Assembly: GCA_003541985.1 (NCBI GenBank) | Contig: DPLM01000035.1 | Location: forward strand, 1-5,728 | Source of the DNA: Deltaproteobacteria bacterium | Lineage (GTDB): Bacteria > SAR324 > NAC60-12 | Direction of reading: 5' to 3' | DNA length: 5,728 nt | Shown here: one piece after another, positions 1 through 5,728 of the stretch | How the letters are laid out: each line of letters starts with the position of its first letter | Numbering within the stretch: position 1 is the first letter of the stretch | Notes under the pieces: model-generated | Seen by the model: only the letters and a program-made list of their open reading frames with translations | Told to the model about the DNA's origin: nothing | Databases searched by the model: none | Translations under genes and position numbers: made by a program

Positions 1-168
1 GGAGTATTTGAAGAGGAAGAACGCACTTTCATAACCAAGGTTATGAAGCGAATTGGTATGGAGCCCAGTGAACACCTATACTTTCGGGATGGTGGGAACT
101 TAGACATCAAGACTGTTCGAGCCAACGTCAAGCAGATTTTGGAATCACTGAAGAGCGCAACCGCTTAG
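1..168 (+). CDS. C-terminal fragment of an unidentified protein (5' end outside window)
   Basis: An open frame runs from the first base of the window to a TAG at 166-168 and encodes the last 55 residues of a protein whose start lies outside. The visible part is charged and apparently soluble. It begins with an acidic stretch (GVFEEEERTFITKVMKRIGM), passes through SEHLYFRDGGNLD, and ends in a predicted helix (IKTVRANVKQILESLKSATA). There is no membrane segment or cysteine. I do not recognise the family. The opening pattern, an acidic helix followed by a short helix ending in IGM, faintly recalls TerB/DUF533-like helical domains, but this is not enough to name it. It converges on the minus-strand operon: its TAG overlaps the TAA (165-167) of the methyltransferase-like gene. 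Coding status rests on the uninterrupted frame, plausible composition and exact tail-to-tail fit. Confidence 0.6.
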   Translation, partial: GVFEEEERTFITKVMKRIGMEPSEHLYFRDGGNLDIKTVRANVKQILESLKSATA

Positions 169-1022
169 GTCGATTCACTTCCATCCCGGAAATCACGCAA
201 CCAACGCAAGTGCTCCGGGGTCGTGTTTGCCCCTAATCCAAGAATTGCTACTTCCTGCTCAAGTAGTTGCTCTGCCTTACGCTGAAACCAGGAACTTGGT
301 TGTTGCTCCGTCTGTAGTAACTCGTCCAGCACTACACTGACCACCCCACACTCACTTACCAACTGTTCGACATCTTCTACTAAGCCAGGTTGCAGAGCAG
401 AAGCGTGTAATCCGACAATGATGCGTCCAAACTGAACCATTTCAAGCAGTCCATCTAGTCGATCGCCCAACCGAATATCGGGTGCCAGGCGTAGATGTAG
501 CACACAATCTCGCTGAAAGCTTCGCCGCGCCAAGCGAGCAACCTGCTGCAATTCCTCCAAGCGGGTAAAGCCTTCTGCCCAGAGTAAATCTGCCCCTGTA
601 TCTGAAAGATATACGATTGGGGGACCATAGACCCGCTCTACCAAATGTTCACCTAACTTTGACTGACTCTCAGCCTGTCGTAACAAACCAGCACTGACAA
701 CTCGTCCCAAGGCTTCACGGAGCAGAGCCATGCCGTTGTTATTGATAGCCTCCTCGCGATCCTCAATGCCTTGCTGAGTTAGCTCAAGGACATTAGCACC
801 AGCGGTGTTCGTACGGAAAAAATCCGCACCTGCTCGCTGGTAGCTCTTGTAGGCAGCACGGACCCAATCCATTTGCTCCAGATTTGCTAGATACAGCGGC
901 TGATTTGCAGGCAAACCAAACTTTTGTAGAATTGGCACCAAGCTGCCCTCACTAAACAACGGAGCGCGTTCTTGCAGCCAATCCAAGAGAGAAAAAGTAG
1001 GAAGAGTGATTTCAGTGTTCAT
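165..1022 (-). CDS. Homocysteine S-methyltransferase-fold protein lacking the zinc-binding cysteines
   Basis: This 285-residue protein covers the whole length of a homocysteine S-methyltransferase (Pfam S-methyl_trans) domain, the fold of the MetH N-terminal module and of MmuM/BHMT. Recognisable landmarks are GADFFRTNTAGAN (65-77, family GADIIETNTFGAN), DTGADLLWAEGFTRLEEL (141-158, family AGADLILIETFTDLEEA) and TTPEH near the C-terminus (267-271). Active enzymes bind Zn through a Cys in GLNCS and a Cys pair in GGCCGTTPEH. Here these read GLHAS (204-208) and GLGANTTPEH (262-271), so all three ligands are gone. The N-terminal DGAMGT loop reads EGSLVP (25-30). Only two cysteines remain (173 and 225), neither at a ligand position. 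The start ATG overlaps the glmS stop as ATGA (1019-1022) with no clear Shine-Dalgarno, implying translation by coupling to glmS. It appears to be the last gene of the operon. Fold assignment is fairly secure. Zn-dependent homocysteine methylation is unlikely, and the real function is unknown. Confidence 0.8.
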   Translation of the reverse strand: MNTEITLPTFSLLDWLQERAPLFSEGSLVPILQKFGLPANQPLYLANLEQMDWVRAAYKSYQRAGADFFRTNTAGANVLELTQQGIEDREEAINNNGMALLREALGRVVSAGLLRQAESQSKLGEHLVERVYGPPIVYLSDTGADLLWAEGFTRLEELQQVARLARRSFQRDCVLHLRLAPDIRLGDRLDGLLEMVQFGRIIVGLHASALQPGLVEDVEQLVSECGVVSVVLDELLQTEQQPSSWFQRKAEQLLEQEVAILGLGANTTPEHLRWLRDFRDGSEST

Positions 1023-2839
1023 CCAACCGTTACTGACTTGGCGAGATTACGAGGCTTATCGATATTACGTCCCAGGTCAAGCGCAGCATAGTAGGAAAGC
1101 AATTGGGCCATGGTCATCTGGAGTAACGGCGCCAACCAAGGATGAATTGTAGGCAGTTCGACTGCGTAGTCGAGAACCTCATAGGCATGCCGATCTCCTT
1201 CAAAAACAAAACCGGCCAAAGTCCCTCCCCGGGTTCGAATCTCCTCCATTGCAATCAGTGTTCGTCGATGCAGATCTTGCTGCTCCGGGAGCGGTACAAA
1301 GAACAACGAATGAACCGACTTCTCAATCATCGAAAGAGTACCATGTTTGAGGAATCCTGCCGGCATTCCTTCCGCGTGCTGGTAGGTCACTTCCTTCATC
1401 TTCAAGGCAGACTCCATCGCTACCGGATAGTACTGTCCACATCCCAGAAACAGCCAGTTTGGAACCCAACTGGTGGCACGAGCAATGTTTCGCAAAAAGC
1501 CAGATTGCTCGTTCAGAGCGTCCTGAATCAAGTCTGGCAGACGATCCACAGCGGCGATAAAGGAATCGAATTGCTGATCATCCAAGTTACCTTGTTGACG
1601 ACCAGTTTCCACAGCAGTTCGGAGTAAAATTAGGGTTTGTGCCATCGCTGCCTTGGTAGAAACCACACAAATTTCTGGTCCAGATCCCTGCATAATGATC
1701 TGATCGACCTGCATCCCAATGGAAGAACCCATTACGTTCACGATTGCCGCTGTCTTAGCACCGCGTTGGCGAGCAAAGTTCAGCGCCATCTTAGTATCGT
1801 AGGTTTCTCCAGACTGAGAGACTGCCAGAACTACATCTTGTGCCTGTACACCAGCAATATCGATAAATTCATCGGAGCTGATGGCTGGGAAGTAGCGCCC
1901 AGTCAGTTGTGAGAAAAAATACTGTCCTAGCTGTGCCACGTAGAAGGTTGTTCCTACACCCACAAGATAAGCCTGTGGTGCTTCTGCAAATTTTTGAGCT
2001 AGTTTTCGGATCTCCTCATCTGGAATCTTTAGCGCCTGACGCAGTGTCTGAGGTTCATCAAAGATTTCTTTGAGCATGTAGTGAGCAAACCCGCCCTTGC
2101 GGGTTGTCTCTGCATCCCAGTCAATATGCAGGATATCTTTCTCGACCTGCTGGCCATCGCATAGGCTGCAAATCTGATAGCTTTCTTGCGTCAGCATGAC
2201 ATATTCGTCATCATCTAAGACCACAGCCCGTCGGGTATAATCCAGAAAAGCATTGATATCCGAGCCAACGTAGTTGCTGCCTTCGCCCAACCCCAAAATC
2301 AGAGGAGAATTACGCTTGGCGCAGAAGAGTCGATCTAGTTCATGCACTGAGATCATCACGATCGCAAAAGAGCCTTCCATTTGTTCCAGAGCTGCCACAA
2401 ATGCACGCTCGGTATTTTGTAATCGATCATAGTGACGGGCCACTAGTTGTACAAACACCTCAGTATCCGTCTGAGAACAGAACGTTATTCCTTCCGCTTC
2501 CAATTCCTCCCGCAGGTCTTGATAATTTGAGAAAATGCCATTGTGCACAACAGCAAAAGCCTCGTTGGTTGAGAGATGTGGGTGGGCGTTCTCTCGGCTG
2601 ACTATTCCGTGAGTAGCCCAACGCGTATGGGCAATGCCAAGACGCCCACTGAGTTGAGTGAGACGTTCCCGCTGATTGACCTCCTCTACCCCTCCAGTGT
2701 TCTTGCGAGTCCAGATCCTACCGGCATCCAGCAGTGCTATTCCACAAGAATCATATCCTCGGTACTCTAGATTACGAATTGAGGCATAGAGAGGATGGGC
2801 CACATTCTTTGCGTTGATCATTCCACTGATCCCGCACAT
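1019..2839 (-). CDS. glmS: Glutamine--fructose-6-phosphate aminotransferase (isomerizing)
   Basis: GlmS converts fructose-6-phosphate and glutamine to glucosamine-6-phosphate and glutamate, the committed cytosolic step towards UDP-GlcNAc. The start at 2839 gives 606 residues (E. coli about 609) and places the nucleophilic Cys directly after Met (MCGISG). An upstream in-frame ATG at 2875 would bury that Cys and is rejected. The glutaminase domain (about 1-225) has C2, RGYDS (27-31), HTRWATHG (71-78), HPH (86-88), HNG (99-101) and SQTDTEV (122-128). Two SIS sugar-isomerase domains follow: SIS1 (about 285-420) with GVGTT and SQSGET (341-346), and SIS2 (about 455-595) with ESALKMKE (476-483), HAEGMPAGFLKHG (488-500) and the C-terminal NLAKSVTVG. 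Residues equivalent to E. coli E481, K485, E488, H504 and K603 are all present (E476, K480, E483, H499, K601). It starts 1 nt after the GlmU-like stop and ends in an ATGA overlap with the methyltransferase-like gene. There is no room for a glmS riboswitch upstream. Confidence 0.97.
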   Translation of the reverse strand: MCGISGMINAKNVAHPLYASIRNLEYRGYDSCGIALLDAGRIWTRKNTGGVEEVNQRERLTQLSGRLGIAHTRWATHGIVSRENAHPHLSTNEAFAVVHNGIFSNYQDLREELEAEGITFCSQTDTEVFVQLVARHYDRLQNTERAFVAALEQMEGSFAIVMISVHELDRLFCAKRNSPLILGLGEGSNYVGSDINAFLDYTRRAVVLDDDEYVMLTQESYQICSLCDGQQVEKDILHIDWDAETTRKGGFAHYMLKEIFDEPQTLRQALKIPDEEIRKLAQKFAEAPQAYLVGVGTTFYVAQLGQYFFSQLTGRYFPAISSDEFIDIAGVQAQDVVLAVSQSGETYDTKMALNFARQRGAKTAAIVNVMGSSIGMQVDQIIMQGSGPEICVVSTKAAMAQTLILLRTAVETGRQQGNLDDQQFDSFIAAVDRLPDLIQDALNEQSGFLRNIARATSWVPNWLFLGCGQYYPVAMESALKMKEVTYQHAEGMPAGFLKHGTLSMIEKSVHSLFFVPLPEQQDLHRRTLIAMEEIRTRGGTLAGFVFEGDRHAYEVLDYAVELPTIHPWLAPLLQMTMAQLLSYYAALDLGRNIDKPRNLAKSVTVG

Positions 2840-2840
2840 T

Positions 2841-4067
2841 TCAGGACTCCTTCTCATTTTCAGGAAACCGGCCACGCAGGGAAATATTATCTTCGATGAA
2901 GCTGCCTGCTGGAACTATCGTTGCGGGCGCCATTGTTTGTCGAGCACCAATGCGCACTCTATCTCCAATAAACGCTCCAAGTTTGGTTAATCCAGAATCA
3001 ACAGGTTCATTTGCAGTGGAAACCACGACGTTTTTGCCATCTGAAAAATGATTCACCGTAGTTAGTGCCGTGCCAATCGATACCCCCTCCCCAATTACGC
3101 TATCTCCAATGAAAGAAAGTCGTCCCAGATCAGACTTTCCGAAAAGCACGCAGTTCTTAAGTTCTGAACCATAACCGACTACTGAGTCTGGGCCGATAGC
3201 GCTGAAAGTTCGTATCAACGAATTGTTTCCAATGTAAGAGCCTTCTCCAATGAAGCATGGGCCCTTAAGCACCGCACCACTCTCAATGACAACATCTCGC
3301 TCGATCACTACCGGACCTTCCAACTGAACATTACCAGCCAATCTGGCACTCTGGTGGATATGCGCTGTGCGCCAGGCACTCATCATCATCTGGTTTGCTT
3401 CCAGGATGTGCCATGGATAGATCACATCAATCCAGGTGCCCTCCCAGAGATCTGCCTGCAAGCCATCACTCTGAACAAGATATTGGTAACATGCTTCAAT
3501 ACTCTGACCATGCTGGCGCAGCAGGTCAAAAATTCTTGGCTGTAGTACAAATCCACCGGCAAAGACATAATTACTTTGCATGCGTCCCTGGGGCTTTTCA
3601 ATGAAACGACGAATCTTCATCTCATTGTCCAGATAGACGTTACCGTATTCGTTGGAATTGCGAGGTAGGGTCACCAACGCAACCTCTCGACCTGTTTCAG
3701 CAAAAGTTCGCAATAATTGGGGAACAGGATTCCCATCAGCCAGCACATCTCCATAGACTAGTAGAAAAGGCTGTCGCTTCAGGTAGGGTTCACAGCAGGA
3801 GAGCGCATGACCAATGCCCAGTAGTTCCTGCTGTTCCACATATTCGAGGCTCATTCCAAAGTTGCTTCCATTCCCAAAATGATCCCGTAGAGCCTGCTGT
3901 TCATGGTGTACTACGACCGAGGCCTCATGAACTCCAGCGTTGTGTAGCCCATTAAGAATACTCTCCAAAATGGGGCGGCCTGCAATTCGAATCATTGGCT
4001 TAGCACGAGTCGCTGTAAACGGCAGCAACCTTGGGCTATAGTTCGCTACCAGAATCACCGCTTTCAT
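2841..4067 (-). CDS. Archaeal-GlmU-type sugar-1-phosphate nucleotidyltransferase / beta-helix acyltransferase-like protein with altered active sites
   Basis: This 408-residue protein has the two-domain layout of archaeal GlmU-type enzymes such as Sulfolobus ST0452 (about 400 aa). An NTP_transferase domain spans about 1-235: RAKPMIRIAGRPILE (21-35), LVYGDVLAD (103-111, metal-site D107), IEKP (156-159) and GTWIDVIYPWHILEAN (210-225). A left-handed beta-helix of hexapeptide repeats runs from about 240 to 392, with DSVIGEGVSIG (322-332), VNHFSDGK (338-345) and the hallmark SGLTKLGAFIGDRVRIG (358-374). Two sites are unusual. The nucleotide-binding loop, normally LAAGxGTR, reads LVANYSPR (6-13). 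The acetyltransferase motif HLxYxGD (E. coli H363/Y366) reads RLSFIGD (316-322), so the catalytic His is Arg and the Tyr is Phe. The lysines of AKP (K23) and EKP (K158) and Asn339 remain. The start ATG overlaps the cmk stop as ATGA, with GGAG 5 nt upstream. By family it would uridylylate and acetylate glucosamine-1-phosphate; the substitutions make both activities doubtful. The fold is secure, the activity uncertain. Confidence 0.85.
   Translation of the reverse strand: MKAVILVANYSPRLLPFTATRAKPMIRIAGRPILESILNGLHNAGVHEASVVVHHEQQALRDHFGNGSNFGMSLEYVEQQELLGIGHALSCCEPYLKRQPFLLVYGDVLADGNPVPQLLRTFAETGREVALVTLPRNSNEYGNVYLDNEMKIRRFIEKPQGRMQSNYVFAGGFVLQPRIFDLLRQHGQSIEACYQYLVQSDGLQADLWEGTWIDVIYPWHILEANQMMMSAWRTAHIHQSARLAGNVQLEGPVVIERDVVIESGAVLKGPCFIGEGSYIGNNSLIRTFSAIGPDSVVGYGSELKNCVLFGKSDLGRLSFIGDSVIGEGVSIGTALTTVNHFSDGKNVVVSTANEPVDSGLTKLGAFIGDRVRIGARQTMAPATIVPAGSFIEDNISLRGRFPENEKES
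2847..2852 (-). promoter_or_regulatory. Shine-Dalgarno site of glmS (AAGGAG), fixes the start
   Basis: The minus strand reads AAGGAG, then 7 nt, then the ATG at 2839-2837. This is a strong, ideally spaced site lying inside the last codons of the GlmU-like gene, whose TGA (2843-2841) is 1 nt from the glmS ATG. It supports the MCGISG start over the longer in-frame ATG at 2875. Confidence 0.85.
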
Positions 4068-4756
4068 GAAGACTCCGTGAGAAGGAAAGGTCGCAGATAC
4101 TGCTCCAGCACAGACAATACCTGCTCAAAATTCAGATTACTGGTATCTACCAATATCGCGTTAGCTGCTTTATGCAGAGGAGCTTCACTACGATTGCGAT
4201 CCTGCTCATCTCGTTGCTTCAGAGCCTCCAAAACATCCTCAAAACGGACACCGGGATCCTTAGCCTGCAATTCGACGAAACGCCGACGAGCTCGGGTCTC
4301 TGGACTGGCTTCGACGAAAAACTTACAATCGGCCTTTGGCAAAACGACGGTACCAATATCGCGTCCTTCTAGTACAGCCCCTCGGTAGGCACCTCCAATT
4401 TTTGCTTGTTCTACCAACTGACGCTGCTGAAACTTAAGTGCGTGCCTAATCGGAACAAAGCGGCTCACCTGAGAGGCTAGTGCTGATAACTCCTCGGTAC
4501 GAATCACAGAGCTAATCTCTTCACCATCACAACGGACTCGTCCGTCTGCTTCCAGCACAATCTGAGTTTGCTCACCAAGCTTCTGCAACGCCTCATCATT
4601 CTCTGGCTTGTCCAGACGGTTCCACTTCCAAGCCAAGCAGCGAAACATTGAACCAGTGTTGATATAGAGCAACTGATTGCGTTCAGCCAATTGACACGCC
4701 AGCGTACTCTTGCCAACTCCTGTGGGACCGTCTAATGCCACAATTACAAAAGCCAT
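4064..4756 (-). CDS. cmk: Cytidylate kinase
   Basis: This protein phosphorylates CMP/dCMP to CDP/dCDP with ATP in the cytosol, feeding CTP, dCTP and CDP-lipid synthesis. At 230 residues it matches the family (E. coli 227). The P-loop is GPTGVGKST (10-18). It is followed by the NMP-binding motif NTGSMFR (33-39), the helix IRTEELSALASQVSRF with the VPIR turn (85-104), EGRDIGTVVLPKA (130-142) holding the CMP-contacting Arg and Asp, the lid-region RARRR, and RDEQDRNRSEAPL (182-194), which ends in the family's RxxAPL signature. One oddity is Asn33 where most homologues have Asp (DTG/DSG). The start at 4756 follows a good Shine-Dalgarno and begins directly with the core beta strand. The gene lies 10 nt after the TPR gene and overlaps the GlmU-like gene by 4 nt. 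The usual proteobacterial downstream partner rpsA is absent. Confidence 0.96.
   Translation of the reverse strand: MAFVIVALDGPTGVGKSTLACQLAERNQLLYINTGSMFRCLAWKWNRLDKPENDEALQKLGEQTQIVLEADGRVRCDGEEISSVIRTEELSALASQVSRFVPIRHALKFQQRQLVEQAKIGGAYRGAVLEGRDIGTVVLPKADCKFFVEASPETRARRRFVELQAKDPGVRFEDVLEALKQRDEQDRNRSEAPLHKAANAILVDTSNLNFEQVLSVLEQYLRPFLLTESS
4073..4076 (-). promoter_or_regulatory. Shine-Dalgarno site of the GlmU-like gene (GGAG)
   Basis: The minus strand reads GGAG, then TCTTC, then the ATG at 4067-4065. The site lies within the final cmk codons. Together with the ATGA overlap at 4064-4067 it supports both this start and coupled re-initiation after cmk. Confidence 0.65.
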
Positions 4757-4760
4757 TAAT

Positions 4761-4768
4761 CCCTTCCT
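4761..4768 (-). promoter_or_regulatory. Shine-Dalgarno site of cmk, overlapping the upstream stop codon
   Basis: The minus strand reads TAGGAAGGGATTA and then ATG. The stop TAG of the TPR gene (4769-4767) supplies the first bases of the AGGA core, which sits 8 nt from the cmk ATG. The shared bases suggest that translation of cmk is coupled to termination of the TPR protein. Confidence 0.7.
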
Positions 4769-5728
4769 ACTTGCCTTCTAGTTGCTGTAGCGCATTGTCT
4801 GCAGCTTGCTTCATCTGCGGATCACTCAGTTCATTGCTGATCTTACTGTAAATCGCCTTCGCGTCATTGATCCGTCCCAAGGACTCGTAGCTCAGTCCCA
4901 TTCGCTGCCAGGCTGTGAACTTTTGATTTTCGTTCAGCCCTTCTGCATGGAAGTAGGTTAATTGCAAGTAAGCAGCGATCGAACGTTCATGAGCTTGCAG
5001 TGCACCCGCAGCTTCTCCACCCAATAGCAGAGCTTCTCGCTGTATCAATGGATTTTCACTTCGACGCAACTGGGCAGACCAACTCTCTGCTTGTTCCCAG
5101 GCTCCAGAAGCACCAAGTCGTCCTAGATTCGAGTGTTCCTTGCCAATGCGGAGCATCCGCTGTTCGCGTGCGGCCGGATCGGGTTCAAGATTGTTGCGTA
5201 ACCGATCCTCCCATAGCCGAATCAAGCCCTGACGATGCGGAATTGTTCTTGTGGGTTCTCCCACGTACTCGTAGCGCTCAACCAACCAATTCCGAATCTG
5301 CTCTTCTTGTTCCGGTTTGAAACGAGTGTCCTTCAAATAAATTTCTGAACGCTCCGCAAAACGTACATCCTTCAATTCGTAGTAAAGACGCAAGATCGCC
5401 AACTTAGCCTCAATCCCCCAAGTTGGATTCAGAACAGCTTGCAGTGAACGTTCGTATGCTGGCAGTGCTTTCAGCGGGCTCTTGATCTGTTCGTACGCCT
5501 GACCACGTCGGAAGTGTAACTCAGCTTGGTCCTTAGGATTTTTCATCTGAGACAGCATCTGCAGAGCTTTTTCCACAAAGCTTTCCCAAAGCTCCAACTC
5601 CCACAACAGGCTCAATTGCAGTTGCTGCATCTCCAGATCAAGGATTTCCGGATGACTGAGCAGAACTTGCAGTGCCTCTTCGCGACGATTCAAATCACGT
5701 AGCAACAGCACCTGCTCAATCAACAAAT
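4767..5728 (-). CDS. TPR-repeat protein, N-terminus outside window
   Basis: The frame stays open to the window edge, so the N-terminus is missing. A TTG at 5726-5724 could be read as a start, but nothing supports it, and the gene probably continues. About 319 residues are visible, almost all predicted helix. Counted from that TTG, two clear tetratricopeptide units are seen: AELHFRRGQAYEQ onward to YERSLQ (about 68-96), and TAWQRMGLSYESLGRINDA onward to YSKI (about 271-295). Weaker helical pairs lie between, for example around 37-62 and 228-257. TPR arrays are protein-binding scaffolds. The C-terminal unit, with its YESLGRINDAKAIYSKI pattern and a short helical tail ending QQLEGK, resembles TPRs of envelope proteins such as CpoB/YbgF and BamD, but this is only a similarity of style. 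Any signal peptide or membrane anchor would be in the missing part. It is the most upstream visible gene of the operon; its partner is unknown. Confidence 0.75.
   Translation of the reverse strand, partial: LLIEQVLLLRDLNRREEALQVLLSHPEILDLEMQQLQLSLLWELELWESFVEKALQMLSQMKNPKDQAELHFRRGQAYEQIKSPLKALPAYERSLQAVLNPTWGIEAKLAILRLYYELKDVRFAERSEIYLKDTRFKPEQEEQIRNWLVERYEYVGEPTRTIPHRQGLIRLWEDRLRNNLEPDPAAREQRMLRIGKEHSNLGRLGASGAWEQAESWSAQLRRSENPLIQREALLLGGEAAGALQAHERSIAAYLQLTYFHAEGLNENQKFTAWQRMGLSYESLGRINDAKAIYSKISNELSDPQMKQAADNALQQLEGK

Larger units (their letters stand above)
165..5728 (-). other. Probable operon: TPR gene - cmk - GlmU-like - glmS - methyltransferase-like
   Basis: Five consecutive minus-strand genes have junctions of +10, -4, +1 and -4 nt. 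Two junctions are ATGA stop/start overlaps (4064-4067 and 1019-1022), and two Shine-Dalgarno sites lie inside the preceding gene. No space exists for internal terminators between genes. The promoter must lie beyond 5728 or inside a coding sequence. The downstream end runs straight into the convergent gene at 1-168, so any terminator would have to lie within that gene's coding sequence. Confidence 0.8.

Noticed and set aside
154..165. Small hairpin AGCG-CAAC-CGCT at the end of the plus-strand gene
   Set aside because: The stem is only 4 bp and has no poly-T tail, so it is too weak to call a terminator.
82..191. Inverted repeat: CGGGATGG (85-92) with CCATCCCG (181-188)
   Set aside because: The arms are separated by 88 nt, lie in the coding parts of two different genes, and are not followed by a T-run. 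An 8-bp match at this distance can occur by chance.
1142..1627. 161-residue open frame on the plus strand
   Set aside because: It is wholly antisense to the highly conserved glmS reading frame, its product has no recognisable domain, and it has no convincing ribosome-binding site.
2840..2846. Possible glmS riboswitch-ribozyme upstream of glmS
   Set aside because: The upstream gene ends 1 nt before the glmS ATG and its final codons are protein-coding, so there is no leader to hold the ribozyme.
3354..3604. Two short plus-strand frames inside the GlmU-like gene
   Set aside because: They are antisense to a coherent protein domain, have no recognisable features, and overlap each other.
4077..4388. 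103-residue plus-strand frame, with another overlapping at 4172-4372 and a 70-residue alternative minus-strand frame at 4504-4716
   Set aside because: All lie inside cmk, whose motifs are continuous across the region. The products are low-complexity or Arg/Ser-rich shadows.
5724..5726. TTG as the start codon of the TPR gene
   Set aside because: It lies 2 nt from the window edge with no visible ribosome-binding site. The open frame continues to the edge, so the gene is treated as truncated.

Overview
This window is almost entirely coding: a tight minus-strand gene cluster plus the last codons of one plus-strand gene. In transcription order (right to left) it holds a 5'-truncated TPR-repeat protein (4767-5728), cytidylate kinase cmk (4064-4756), a two-domain sugar-1-phosphate nucleotidyltransferase / left-handed beta-helix protein of the archaeal-GlmU type (2841-4067), glucosamine-6-phosphate synthase glmS (1019-2839) and a homocysteine S-methyltransferase-fold protein (165-1022). 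The junctions are a 10-nt gap, a 4-nt ATGA overlap, a 1-nt gap and another 4-nt ATGA overlap, so the five genes very probably form one translationally coupled operon. The plus-strand gene at 1-168 converges on the cluster, and the two stop codons interlock at 165-168. No stretch over 300 bases lacks a gene. No tRNA, rRNA, mobile element, CRISPR array or clear intergenic terminator is visible.

The organism is a bacterium: the Cmk is of standard bacterial type, Shine-Dalgarno sites are purine-rich and gene packing is dense. A Gram-negative lineage is possible, but nothing fixes the phylum. The GlmU-like protein resembles the roughly 400-residue two-domain enzymes best known from archaea, not the roughly 450-residue bacterial GlmU.

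GlmS makes glucosamine-6-phosphate, the first step of UDP-GlcNAc synthesis for peptidoglycan and lipopolysaccharide. A GlmU-type enzyme would normally act two steps later, and GlmM, the step between, is not in the window. Cmk supplies CDP for nucleotide pools. GlmS and Cmk keep their catalytic residues apart from one conservative Cmk change. The other two enzyme-like proteins look altered at their active sites. The GlmU-like protein has lost the glycines of its nucleotide-binding loop and the His/Tyr pair of the acetyltransferase site. The methyltransferase-like protein has lost all three zinc-binding cysteines and the usual N-terminal substrate loop. Two apparently repurposed or inactive enzyme homologues flanking an intact glmS and coupled to it are the most interesting feature here. 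A regulatory, scaffold or changed-substrate role is an inference, not something the sequence proves.
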